Notes under the pieces: generated by a model
What the model was told of the DNA's origin: nothing
The model's input: only the letters and a program-made list of their open reading frames with translations
Databases searched by the model: none
Made by a program: the position numbers and the translations under genes
Source: UBA7672 sp047601145
GTDB lineage: Bacteria > Pseudomonadota > Alphaproteobacteria > Caulobacterales > Hyphomonadaceae
Reading direction: 5' to 3'
Length of the DNA: 64,000 nucleotides
NCBI GenBank assembly: GCA_047601145.1
Contig: JASGJW010000003.1
Coordinates: forward strand, 124,001-188,000
Shown: in pieces, positions 24,695 to 33,339 of the stretch
Layout of the letters: each line of letters starts with the position of its first letter
Numbering within the stretch: position 1 is the stretch's first letter

Positions 24695-25521
24695 GCGGAG
24701 CCGGACCAAAGGGCAGGTTGCAGGTTCGCATCCTCGGCTGTGGTTCGTCCGGCGGTGTCCCGCGTATCGGAAATGACTGGGGCGCCTGTGACCCCGCCGA
24801 GCCGCGCAACCGCCGGTCCCGTTGTTCGATTCTGATCCGCTCCTGGGCGCCGGGCGCGACTGAGCCGACCCTGGTCCTCGTCGACACTTCCCCCGACATG
24901 CGAGATCAGCTGCTGGCCGCCCGGATCGACCGGCTCGACGCCGTCCTGCTGACCCACGAGCACGCCGACCAGTGCCACGGCATCGACGATCTCCGGGCGT
25001 TGGTGATCCGCCATCGCCGCCGCATGCCGGTTCACATGGGCCGGGTTACCGCCGACATCATCGGCCAGAGGTTCGGCTACTGCTTCGAGGGCTCGGGCGG
25101 CTATCCGGCCATCCTCGACAAGGAGGTGGATCTGGAGCCGGGGCGGGTGGTCCGGATTGAGGGGCGAGGCGGGCCTGTGGATATCCTGTCCCTGGCGCAG
25201 GACCATGGCGGGATCCCGTCGCTGGGCTTCCGTGCTGGAGCCTTTGCTTACTGCAACGATGTCGTCCGGCTGCCAGAGGCGAGCCTGGAGCGGCTAGGCG
25301 GGCTGCACACCTTCGTGGTCGACGCGCTGCGCTACACCAACCATCCGACCCATGCGAGCGTCTCGCAGGCGCTGGCCTGGATCGAGCGGGTCAAGCCGCG
25401 CCGGTCGGTTCTGACGAACCTGCATGTCGATCTGGACTATCAGACGCTCAGGGCAGAGCTGCCGGCGGGCGTCGAGCCCGCCTACGATGGGCTCGAACTG
25501 GAAATCCCGCCAAATGCTTGA
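24691..25521 (+). CDS. PhnP-like MBL-fold metallo-hydrolase
   Basis: A 276-residue metallo-beta-lactamase-fold hydrolase. The N-terminus LGCGSSGGVPRIG and the spaced Cys (WGACDP, CSILI) are typical of the PhnP-like branch. The zinc motif is THEHADQCHG (HxHxDxxH), with further metal residues in SLAQDHGG, VVDALRY and TNLHVDLDY. The substrate is probably a cyclic phosphodiester or nucleotide, but no phosphonate genes are present. Conserved linkage after tatD and before mazG is common in alphaproteobacteria, which supports a housekeeping role. Confidence 0.9.
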   Translation: MSGAGPKGRLQVRILGCGSSGGVPRIGNDWGACDPAEPRNRRSRCSILIRSWAPGATEPTLVLVDTSPDMRDQLLAARIDRLDAVLLTHEHADQCHGIDDLRALVIRHRRRMPVHMGRVTADIIGQRFGYCFEGSGGYPAILDKEVDLEPGRVVRIEGRGGPVDILSLAQDHGGIPSLGFRAGAFAYCNDVVRLPEASLERLGGLHTFVVDALRYTNHPTHASVSQALAWIERVKPRRSVLTNLHVDLDYQTLRAELPAGVEPAYDGLELEIPPNA

Positions 25522-25586
25522 TTTCAGTCCGATCTATTTTGCCCATAATGTTGATTATGCGACTTGCGCATATGGGGGCGAAGGCG

Positions 25587-26477
25587 ATGCCTGATCCTAC
25601 GGGCGAGAAAACGGAGGCCGGCGCGAACCCGGCCCGGGTGACTGCGGGAGACCGCTCCCTCCCCTCATCAGGGGACGCATGGCGCGATCTGGTGGCGTTA
25701 ATGGCCCGGCTGAGGACGCCCGGGACCGGCTGCCCGTGGGATATCGAGCAGACCTTCGAGACCATTGCGCCGTACACGATCGAGGAAGCCTACGAGGTCG
25801 CTGACGCAATCCAGAGACAAGACATGGGGGAGCTGAAGGGCGAGCTGGGCGATCTCCTGTTCCAATCGGTCTTCCACGCCCGGATGGCCGAGGAAGCCGG
25901 TCACTTCACGATCGACGACGTCGTCCAGTCCCTGGTTGAGAAGATGGTCGACCGCCACCCCCACGTCTTCGGCGACAAGGTTATCCACAGCGCCGATGCT
26001 CAGACAGGCGCCTGGGAGGTCATGAAGGCTGCCGAACGGGCCCGGAAGGCTGAGCAGGCCAAGGACGGTCCGGCCAGCGCGCTCGACGGCGTCGCCCTGG
26101 CTTTGCCGGCGCTGATGCGCGCCGAGAAGCTGACCAAGCGCGCAGGCCGCGTCGGCTTTGACTGGCCGTCTGCCGGGCCGGTGCTGGAAAAACTCCAGGA
26201 GGAGATCGGCGAGCTTGAGGAGGCGATCGCGGCGCCGGTGAAGGACCAGGCTCATATTGCCGAGGAGCTCGGCGACATGCTGTTCGTCGTGGCCAATCTC
26301 TGCCGCAAGTTGTCGGTCGACCCCGAGGAGGCGCTTCGCAATGCCAACGCAAAGTTTGTGAAACGATTTTCGGGTATGGAAGAGCTGGCCCGCAAGCGGG
26401 GACAGGACTTCGCCAGCCTCACGCTGGACGAACAGGAAGCTCTCTGGACCGATGTGAAGAAGGCGGAGCGGGCCTAG
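25587..26477 (+). CDS. mazG: Nucleoside triphosphate pyrophosphohydrolase MazG
   Basis: A 296-residue all-alpha NTP pyrophosphatase that hydrolyses (d)NTPs to monophosphates and so clears damaged or excess nucleotides. Two MazG repeats are visible. The first has CPWDIEQTFETIAPYTIEEAYEV and GELGDLLFQSVFH with the metal-binding Glu and Asp residues; the second has KLQEEIGELEEAI and EELGDMLFVVANL. I chose the ATG at 25587 because GGGGCGAAGG precedes it; ATGs at 25572 and 25518 are alternatives. It ends convergently, 6 bases from the molybdenum cofactor gene on the other strand. Confidence 0.94.
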   Translation: MPDPTGEKTEAGANPARVTAGDRSLPSSGDAWRDLVALMARLRTPGTGCPWDIEQTFETIAPYTIEEAYEVADAIQRQDMGELKGELGDLLFQSVFHARMAEEAGHFTIDDVVQSLVEKMVDRHPHVFGDKVIHSADAQTGAWEVMKAAERARKAEQAKDGPASALDGVALALPALMRAEKLTKRAGRVGFDWPSAGPVLEKLQEEIGELEEAIAAPVKDQAHIAEELGDMLFVVANLCRKLSVDPEEALRNANAKFVKRFSGMEELARKRGQDFASLTLDEQEALWTDVKKAERA

Positions 26478-26483
26478 CCGCCC

Positions 26484-27194
26484 TTACCTGCGCGCCCCGA
26501 AACCCACGCCAGCCGTCTGGGTGCGTCCAAGATCGATCGACGCAATCTCGAGTTGGTCCGCCGCCGCGACCGTCCGCTGTTCGGCGCGCTCAAAGCGTTC
26601 ACGGATCGCCAGCTGCGCGCGCGCCAGGTCGAGGTCTTCCTTTGTGTCCACGTCCATCAGCAACGGCGCCGGCGCGCTGAAGCCGACCACGTTATGGCCA
26701 CCCTGCCCGATGATCCGCTTCGCGCCATCGTCTCCGTCGAGCGCCGCCAGCTGTTCGAAACACGTCGGCCCGAACACGGTCGGCGGACGCACGCCGTGCG
26801 TGCCGCCGGAATGCACGATGTCGACGCCGGCGCCGAGACGCGCCAGCACGCCTTCGAGGATCCATGACTCGACGAACGGCATATCGCCCATCACGAGCAT
26901 GATCGCATCCGGCTTGAACTGTAGCGCCACGTTCACGCCAACCGCGATCGAATGCCCAAGTCCCATCTTGGGCTTCTTGTTCACGGCGACCACGAAGCGG
27001 TTGATCAGCCGTTCTCCGATCTGTGGCCGGTCCGACGGACACACAGCCACGCGCGTTAGCGGATCGAGATCCGTGATCATGTGCGCCGCATGTTCGATCA
27101 GCGGCTGACCGCCAAGATCCGCCAGCATCTTGTCCTTGCGACCGTAGCGGCGCGACAGGCCCGAAGCCAGCAGCACGATCGCGGTGCGGTTCAT
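26484..27194 (-). CDS. MocA-like molybdenum cofactor nucleotidyltransferase
   Basis: A 236-residue nucleotidyltransferase with the N-terminal signature AIVLLASGLSRRYGRKDKMLADLGGQPLI (nucleotide-binding glycine-rich loop and Lys) and the metal-binding GDMPFV motif. This is the MobA-like/NTP_transf_3 fold, and the pairing with xdhC favours MocA, the cytidylyltransferase that makes molybdopterin cytosine dinucleotide for xanthine-dehydrogenase-type enzymes. A GTG at 27206 overlaps the xdhC stop (GTGA) and could also start it; the ATG at 27194 places the catalytic loop at the usual distance. The C-terminus carries about 45 extra residues of unclear role. Confidence 0.82.
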   Translation of the reverse strand: MNRTAIVLLASGLSRRYGRKDKMLADLGGQPLIEHAAHMITDLDPLTRVAVCPSDRPQIGERLINRFVVAVNKKPKMGLGHSIAVGVNVALQFKPDAIMLVMGDMPFVESWILEGVLARLGAGVDIVHSGGTHGVRPPTVFGPTCFEQLAALDGDDGAKRIIGQGGHNVVGFSAPAPLLMDVDTKEDLDLARAQLAIRERFERAEQRTVAAADQLEIASIDLGRTQTAGVGFGARR

Positions 27195-27202
27195 GCCGAC
27201 GC

Positions 27203-28168
27203 TCACTGAACGCCTCCACGCCCGCCGGTGCGAACCTTCACGATCTCCGCCAGCGCCGACATCGCCAACGAACGCGGATCCTGCGACGGGAAAAGCCCGA
27301 TCGGCCCCTTGAGCCGCGCCAGGTCCTCAGCCGTAGCGCCCAGCGCTTCAAGCACCTCAACGCGCCGCGTCTGCGTCTGCCGCGAACCAAGCGCGCCAAC
27401 ATAGAAGGCCGGGCTACGCAAAGCATTCAGCAGAAGCTGTCCTTCCCATTCGTGTTCGTGGAACAGGCAAGCGACCGCCGTGTCGGCATCGAGCGGCAGC
27501 TCCGGCACGGCCTTCGGCACCGTCAACTGGATCAGCTGGTCGGCATAAGGACGGCAGAACTCAAGCGTCGCAAACTCCTGGCTTGCCACCACGAGTTCGC
27601 AGTCAGCCGTCTGGGCCAGCTGGCTCATCGCCACGATCTCCCATCCACGCCCCGCCAGCACGATCCGGAGTTTCGGGTCGTAGCGCCGCACGAACTCGCC
27701 CGGCCGCGCCTCAACGTGTTTGTCCTCGATCCGCAACGACGAACGGGTCGAAGCCGGATCGAACACCATGGAGAAGCTACGGCGTGCACGCCCAAGCGCA
27801 ATCGCGCGTTGCAGCGGCACACGGTCCACATTGACGTCGACATAAAGATCGATCCCGCCGCCACAAGGCAAACGCACATCAAGGTAGGGCGATCCGGTGC
27901 CGTAGCGCAGCGTGCGGTTTGTGCCTTCCTTCATGGCGATCTGCGCTTCCTCGGTCAGCGCCTGCTCCAGGCATCCACCAGAAATGCTGCCTGCGAAACG
28001 TTTGTCGCCGGCCACGGCCAGCTGTGCGCCCAATGGTCGCGAGAAGGGTCCGTCCAGACTAACGATGGTGATCAGCGCCGCAGGCCGTCCGGCAGCCAGC
28101 TCGGCCTCGGCAAAGGCCAGCACGTCCAGATCGCCGGTCAGGCCGGGAGGCAGTTGGCGGTCGCTCAT
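27203..28168 (-). CDS. XdhC/CoxI family molybdenum enzyme maturation protein
   Basis: A 321-residue protein with the N-terminal XdhC_CoxI domain (SLDGPFSRPLGAQLAV, then GSISGGCLE with its Cys) and a C-terminal Rossmann-like XdhC_C domain (LRIVLAGRGWEIVAMSQLA, then FYVGALGSRQTQTRR). XdhC binds and protects molybdenum cofactor, promotes its sulfuration and inserts it into xanthine dehydrogenase or related hydroxylases. The ATG at 28168 is preferred over a TTG at 28174. It is translationally coupled to the MocA-like gene. No molybdenum hydroxylase subunits are in the window, so the client enzyme is encoded elsewhere. Confidence 0.9.
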   Translation of the reverse strand: MSDRQLPPGLTGDLDVLAFAEAELAAGRPAALITIVSLDGPFSRPLGAQLAVAGDKRFAGSISGGCLEQALTEEAQIAMKEGTNRTLRYGTGSPYLDVRLPCGGGIDLYVDVNVDRVPLQRAIALGRARRSFSMVFDPASTRSSLRIEDKHVEARPGEFVRRYDPKLRIVLAGRGWEIVAMSQLAQTADCELVVASQEFATLEFCRPYADQLIQLTVPKAVPELPLDADTAVACLFHEHEWEGQLLLNALRSPAFYVGALGSRQTQTRRVEVLEALGATAEDLARLKGPIGLFPSQDPRSLAMSALAEIVKVRTGGRGGVQ

Positions 28169-28417
28169 GGGCAAGCGACCTGCAGGGACACTACTTCAGT
28201 CACGTCTTTGTCTCCGGCGCGCTAGCCTACCCGGCGCGGCGCTACCTCCCCTTTCGCGGGTGCGGCGATGGCTCATCGCCGTGTTTTCTGTCTTCCCGCT
28301 CGCGCGGCCTCTTGCCTCCCCAACGGCAACAGGCCTAGGCGCTTAGCTCAGTTTCGTAACGGCGTTGTCCGGGTGGGTCAACGCAGCGAACAAGCATGTG
28401 ATTCAGGGCTCTAACCC

Positions 28418-29203
28418 ATGGAATACGCCGGCGGAAGGCTGATAGCGGCGCAGGACGGCCACATAGGCTGGATCACGTTCAACCAGCCCGAACGGCTCAA
28501 CGCCGTCCGGCGCGACATGTGGGACGACCTGCCCGCCGCTGTCGCTAGTCTGACGTCCAACCCGCAGACGCGACTGATCGTCGTCAAAGGCGCGGGCGAC
28601 AAGGCCTTCATCTCCGGCGCCGACATCGCCGAGTTCGACGTGCAGCGGAACGATGCCTCCTCAAACAGGCCCTTCACCGAAGCCGTCAGCGCAGCCACGG
28701 CTTCGCTGGCCGACGCGAAGGTCCCGGTCGTCGCGATGATCAACGGCTTCTGCATCGGCGGCGGCATGGTGATCGCCAGTGCGTGCGATATTCGCATCTG
28801 CACGGAAGGTTCGCGCTTCGGAGTTCCCGCCGGCAAGCTTGGTCTCGGCTACGAGCTCGACAATTTCGCACGGCTCCAGTCCATCGTCGGGCGAGGCGCA
28901 GCGATGGAGATGCTGGCCACTGCTCGGCATTTCACGGCGCAGGAGGCGCTGATCGCCGGTTTCGTCAACCGCATCGTACCTGCCGTGCATCTCGAAGCCG
29001 AGATCCGCGAGATGGCAGCGATGACTGCGGGGCTCGCGCCGCTGAGTGTCGCCGCCGCCAAGCTCGCAAGTCGCGCTGCGATAAATCCGGCGCTGCGGGA
29101 TGAAGCCCAGCGCGCCATCGACACCTGTTTCGACAGCGAGGATTTCAAGGAAGGTCGCGCGGCCTTCCGCGAACGCCGCGTCCCAACCTTCACCGGCAAG
29201 TGA
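28418..29203 (+). CDS. Enoyl-CoA hydratase/isomerase family protein
   Basis: A 261-residue crotonase-fold protein. The oxyanion-hole regions are visible: KAFISGADIAEF for the first, and NGFCIGGGMVIASACDIRI for the second, followed by FGVPAGKLGLGY. The glutamates that hydrate enoyl-CoA in classical enzymes are not both obvious by eye, so hydratase, isomerase or another crotonase reaction is possible. It precedes an acyl-CoA ligase gene and likely starts an operon of acyl-CoA catabolism. Confidence 0.9.
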   Translation: MEYAGGRLIAAQDGHIGWITFNQPERLNAVRRDMWDDLPAAVASLTSNPQTRLIVVKGAGDKAFISGADIAEFDVQRNDASSNRPFTEAVSAATASLADAKVPVVAMINGFCIGGGMVIASACDIRICTEGSRFGVPAGKLGLGYELDNFARLQSIVGRGAAMEMLATARHFTAQEALIAGFVNRIVPAVHLEAEIREMAAMTAGLAPLSVAAAKLASRAAINPALRDEAQRAIDTCFDSEDFKEGRAAFRERRVPTFTGK

Positions 29204-29211
29204 GACTGCAC

Positions 29212-30762
29212 ATGACCACCGCCGCCCAGATGCTCGATCAACCCTTCGCGACCATGCCGGACCTGATCCGAGCCCACGCGCAGGAGCGCCCGAACCATCC
29301 TGCCGTTATCGATGGCGAGCGCACATTGAGCTTCGCCCAGTTCGATGCGCTCATCGACCGCGCCGCCGCGGCGCTCCAGCGCGACGGCGTTGGCAACAAG
29401 GGCGCGGTCGCAATGTGCGGTCCGTCTTCGCTCGAGTATGTCACGCTCTATGTTGCGGCCTTGCGCGTCGGCGCAGCCGCCTGCCCGCTCGCTCCGTCGT
29501 CCACGCCCGAACAGCTCGCCGCGATGGTCCGCGATTGCGGCGCCGGCATCCTGTTCGTTGACGACAGCGCCTCGAGCGCGCTCGACGGCGTCGCCGAGAA
29601 GCTGACGGTCAAGCGCATCGCGCTCGAAGGCTCTGCCAATCCGTCCTTCGCATCCTGGCTGGCGCCCGAAGGCGCAAAGCCTACGCCGGTCACGCTCGAT
29701 CCAGATCAGACCTTCAACATCATCTATTCGTCGGGAACGACGGGCACGCCGAAAGGCATCGTCCAGCCCCACAAGATGCGCTGGGGCCATATCCGGCGCG
29801 CCGAGGCGCTGGGCTACGGGCCCGACGCCATCACCATCGTCTCGACGCCACTCTACTCAAACACCACGCTGGTCAGTCTGATCCCGGCGCTCGTGCGCGG
29901 CGGCGCCGTCGTCCTGATGCGCAAGTTCGACGCACGGGGCTTCCTCGAGCTCTCGCAGAAACATCACGCGACCCACGCCATGCTCGTGCCAGTGCAGTAC
30001 CGCCGCCTGATGGACCTGGCTGACTTCGACAGCTTCGATCTGTCGTCCTATCGCATGAAGACTTGCACCAGCGCGCCGTTTGGCGCCGACCTCAAGGCGG
30101 AAATTCTCAAACGATGGCCCGGTGGCCTTGTCGAGATCTACGGCATGACCGAAGGCGGTGGCTCATGTCTGCTGCGCGCTCACGAGTTCCCGAATAAGCT
30201 TCACACCGTCGGCCAACCTGCGCCGGGCCACGACATTCGCATCATCGGCGAAGACGGCAAGGAAGTCCCGCGTGGTGAACTCGGCGAGATCGTCGGCAAG
30301 TCGATGTCGATCATGACCGGCTATCACAACCAACCGAAGAAGACGTCTGAGGCCGAATGGTATAGCCCCGAAGCCGAACGCTTTATCCGCACCGGTGATG
30401 TCGGCCGCTTCGACGAGGATGGCTTCATCGTTCTCGGCGACCGGAAGAAGGACATGATCATCACCGGCGGCTTCAACGTTTATCCAAGCGATCTCGAAGC
30501 CGAACTCGCGAAGCATCCGGCCGTCGCTGAATCCGCCGTCGTCGGCATTTCGTCGCGCGAATGGGGCGAAACGCCTGCCGCCTTCATCGTCCTGCGCCCC
30601 GGCGTTACCGCCACGGCAGAGGAACTTCGGCAGTGGATGAACGCCCGTGTTGGCAAGACCCAGCGGCTCACTTACGCAACGATCGTCGAGAGCCTGCCGC
30701 GCTCCTCGATCGGCAAGGTGCTGAAGCGTCAGCTGCGCGACGAATTCAAGTCACCGGCCTGA
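29212..30762 (+). CDS. AMP-dependent acyl-CoA synthetase/ligase
   Basis: A 516-residue ANL-superfamily ligase that activates a carboxylic acid as acyl-AMP and then acyl-CoA. Motifs: IIYSSGTTGTPKGI (P-loop), EIYGMTEGGG, RTGDVGRFDEDGFI with the catalytic Asp, GDRKKDMIITGGFNVYP, and the C-terminal Lys in SSIGKVLKR. The ATG at 29212 lies 8 bases after the hydratase stop; a GTG at 29200 overlapping that stop (GTGA) is an alternative. Substrate is unknown. The genes around it suggest a branched, aromatic or terpenoid-type acid rather than a plain fatty acid. Confidence 0.92.
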   Translation: MTTAAQMLDQPFATMPDLIRAHAQERPNHPAVIDGERTLSFAQFDALIDRAAAALQRDGVGNKGAVAMCGPSSLEYVTLYVAALRVGAAACPLAPSSTPEQLAAMVRDCGAGILFVDDSASSALDGVAEKLTVKRIALEGSANPSFASWLAPEGAKPTPVTLDPDQTFNIIYSSGTTGTPKGIVQPHKMRWGHIRRAEALGYGPDAITIVSTPLYSNTTLVSLIPALVRGGAVVLMRKFDARGFLELSQKHHATHAMLVPVQYRRLMDLADFDSFDLSSYRMKTCTSAPFGADLKAEILKRWPGGLVEIYGMTEGGGSCLLRAHEFPNKLHTVGQPAPGHDIRIIGEDGKEVPRGELGEIVGKSMSIMTGYHNQPKKTSEAEWYSPEAERFIRTGDVGRFDEDGFIVLGDRKKDMIITGGFNVYPSDLEAELAKHPAVAESAVVGISSREWGETPAAFIVLRPGVTATAEELRQWMNARVGKTQRLTYATIVESLPRSSIGKVLKRQLRDEFKSPA

Positions 30763-30824
30763 TCACGCGTTGCGTCCCGTATCGCAGGCCATAAGCTGGC
30801 CCCAGACCCAGCGGAGGCAGCGCC

Positions 30825-32066
30825 ATGCGGTTCGGGATATTCTACGAGCACCAACTTCCCAAGCCATGGAATGAAGGCGACGAAGCGCGCCTCTTCCATG
30901 AAGCGCTCGAACAGGTCGTTCTCGCCGACCGCCTTGGCTATGACTATGCGTGGGAAGTTGAGCACCATTTCCTTGAGGAGTATTCGCACTCTTCAGCGCC
31001 GGAGGTTTTCCTCGCTGCGTGCGCGGCGCTGACCAGGAACATCCGCGTCGGCCACGGCATCCGGCAGGTCATCGCCAACTATAACCATCCGGCACGCACG
31101 GCCGAAGGCCTCGCGACCCTCGACATCATCTCGCGCGGCCGGCTTGATTTCGGCATCGGCGAAGGCGCCACGCGCCTCGAACTGGGCGGCTTCGGCATCC
31201 CGGCGAAGGAAAAGCGCGCCATGGCGCTGGAGGCCGGCGAGCAGATCGCCAACATGATGGTGATGGACCCGTATCCCGGCTACGAGGGCAAGAGCTTCTC
31301 TTTCCCGTGCCGCAATGTGGTGCCCAAGCCGATGCAGAAGCCGCATCCACCGATGTGGATGGCCTGCACCAATCGCGACACCATCAAGGTGGCGGCATCG
31401 AAGGGTCTCGGCGCCCTTGCCTTCTCCTTCGTCGATCCGGCGGAAGCTCACACCTGGGCGGATATCTATTACGGCATCATCAAGTCGGACGAATGCGTTC
31501 CTATTGGTCACAGCGTCAACGCCAACATCGCCATGGTGTCGAACTTCTCGGTCCATCGCGACCGCGCGGAAGCCATCCGCCGCGGCCAGGAGGGCTTCGA
31601 GTTCTTCAGTTACGCGGTGAACGCGCTCGTGGCGCACGACGCGACCCCGGGCCGCTCCACGCTCTATGCAGACTTCGTGAAGGCGCGCGGCAATCGCGAC
31701 GAGGAGATCATCGCTGCCTCTCAGAATGTCGAGCGCGTCGCCAACGGCATTGGCACGCCGGACGATATCCGAGACCATGTCCGCGCCTTCCAGGCAGCTG
31801 GGGTCGACCAGGTGATCTTCCTGCAGCAGGCTGGCCGCAACCAGCATCGCCACATCTGCGAATCTCTCGAACTCTTTGCCGCCGAGGTCATGCCCGAATT
31901 CAAGGCCGAAGCCGCCGCGCGTGAACGCCGCAAGGCCGAGGATCTGGCGCCCCACATCGCTGCTGCCATGGCGCGGAAACCCTACATGAAGCCCCTCGCA
32001 GACCACGAAATCCCGGTTGTTCCGGCCTCGGTGAAGAAGGCCCAGATCAACGAGACAAGCCGCTGA
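30825..32066 (+). CDS. LLM class flavin-dependent oxidoreductase
   Basis: A 413-residue stand-alone luciferase-like monooxygenase with the TIM-barrel signatures MRFGIFYEHQLPKPW, YAWEVEHHFLEEYSHSSAP, RIRVGHGI-type segment, and RLDFGIGEGATRLELGGFG. It would use reduced FMN or F420 to oxygenate an organic substrate and needs a separate flavin reductase. A GGAGG ribosome site precedes the ATG. It is unrelated in sequence layout to the LLM domain inside the NRPS. It ends 20 bases inside the convergent hydrolase gene. Confidence 0.92.
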   Translation: MRFGIFYEHQLPKPWNEGDEARLFHEALEQVVLADRLGYDYAWEVEHHFLEEYSHSSAPEVFLAACAALTRNIRVGHGIRQVIANYNHPARTAEGLATLDIISRGRLDFGIGEGATRLELGGFGIPAKEKRAMALEAGEQIANMMVMDPYPGYEGKSFSFPCRNVVPKPMQKPHPPMWMACTNRDTIKVAASKGLGALAFSFVDPAEAHTWADIYYGIIKSDECVPIGHSVNANIAMVSNFSVHRDRAEAIRRGQEGFEFFSYAVNALVAHDATPGRSTLYADFVKARGNRDEEIIAASQNVERVANGIGTPDDIRDHVRAFQAAGVDQVIFLQQAGRNQHRHICESLELFAAEVMPEFKAEAAARERRKAEDLAPHIAAAMARKPYMKPLADHEIPVVPASVKKAQINETSR

Positions 32067-33219
32067 GGAATTCCAGCACCAACTGCGTTACCTGCTCGGG
32101 CCGTTCCTGCTGAACCCAATGTCCGGCGCCGGCGATCAGATGAGCGCCCGTGAACTGCGTACAGCTCCGCCCCTGCATCACTTCGAAGGCGCCGGGTGTC
32201 TGGTAAATGCCCCAGTCGTTTGCTCCCGCGATGAACGTTGATGGCACATCGATCTTGCGCCCCGCGAATACCAGCTCGCTGCGGTTTCTGGGCGTGATCA
32301 TCCCGCGATAGCAGTTGAGCGCACCCTGGAATCCCGTGCGCTCGAACTCGCCCGCATAGACCGCCAGCTCCGCCTCCGTCAGCCATGCACAACGGGCGAC
32401 TTCCGCCGGCGACGGCATGAACGGCGCAACCGTCGCCGCCATGTCTGCGTCCCGATCCATGATGTAGTATGTCGGCAGCTTGGCGAGCTCGTCCGCCGTC
32501 CGCGCCTTCAGCGGATGCGGCCTGTTCCCGTCCCAGTCCGCGCTCTTCACGTGATAGTAGGCGCGCAGGAATGCGTGCAGTCCCTGCGGGCAGGACAGCA
32601 TGTCGGCATCCGCATGCCGCGTCGCATAGTACCAGACATAGTGCTTGCGCGGCCGCTCCAGCTCCGCCAGTTCGCGATGGATGTCCGGCACAGGCGGCGC
32701 CGGGCGGGGATTCCTGTTCGTGTCGAACGGCAACAGCGGCGTGCCGCCGAACGGAGCGCTCATCAGCACGACAGCGGGAAACACATCCGGCCGCGCAATC
32801 GCGCACCACGCCGCCAGAGGCGATCCGAGGTCATGTCCCACGACCGCCGCCACCGACTTGCGGCCAAGCGCAAAGACGAGCGCCACCGCATCCGTCGTCA
32901 GATGTAGCAGGCGGAAGTCCTCGACATCGCAGTCATAGCTGGCGTCGAACCCCGTCGTCCGGCCATAACCGCGCACGTCCGGCGCCACGACATGATATCC
33001 GGCGGCAGCAAGCGGTCCCATAACCTTTCGCCAGCTGTAAGCCAGCTCCGGAAACCCGTGCAGCAGCAGGATCATGGGCCGCTCCGGCCCCTCATATCCC
33101 GCCTCGAGGATGTGCACCCGAAGCCCGTTCACTCCCTCGACAAACCGCGAGCGGACGCTTTCCGGCAGAAGTCCGCCCGGCAGCGGATCCATCGTCTCCA
33201 AGGTGCTTTCGCGAGTCAT
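32047..33219 (-). CDS. Alpha/beta hydrolase, epoxide hydrolase-like
   Basis: A 390-residue alpha/beta hydrolase starting at 33219 (MTRESTLETM). It has LLHGFPELAYSWRKV (oxyanion HGFPE motif as in epoxide hydrolases), APDVRGYG, the nucleophile elbow GHDLGSPLAAW with Asp as the nucleophile, and a C-terminal AGHWVQQERPEQV with the catalytic His. The Asp nucleophile and HGxP motif favour epoxide hydrolase or haloalkane dehalogenase activity over esterase. It overlaps the 3' end of the LLM gene by 20 bases, tail to tail, and runs divergently from the next ligase gene. Confidence 0.9.
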   Translation of the reverse strand: MTRESTLETMDPLPGGLLPESVRSRFVEGVNGLRVHILEAGYEGPERPMILLLHGFPELAYSWRKVMGPLAAAGYHVVAPDVRGYGRTTGFDASYDCDVEDFRLLHLTTDAVALVFALGRKSVAAVVGHDLGSPLAAWCAIARPDVFPAVVLMSAPFGGTPLLPFDTNRNPRPAPPVPDIHRELAELERPRKHYVWYYATRHADADMLSCPQGLHAFLRAYYHVKSADWDGNRPHPLKARTADELAKLPTYYIMDRDADMAATVAPFMPSPAEVARCAWLTEAELAVYAGEFERTGFQGALNCYRGMITPRNRSELVFAGRKIDVPSTFIAGANDWGIYQTPGAFEVMQGRSCTQFTGAHLIAGAGHWVQQERPEQVTQLVLEFLSGLSR

Positions 33220-33339
33220 GCCCCAGCATGGCCCACTCCCGGGCCAAAGTCGCGTGGCCTGCCGCCGGATTGCCCCTGCCCTGTCCCCGGTTCTATGGTC
33301 CCGGCAACAACCGGAAACCGGGGCGGGAAACGCGCATCC

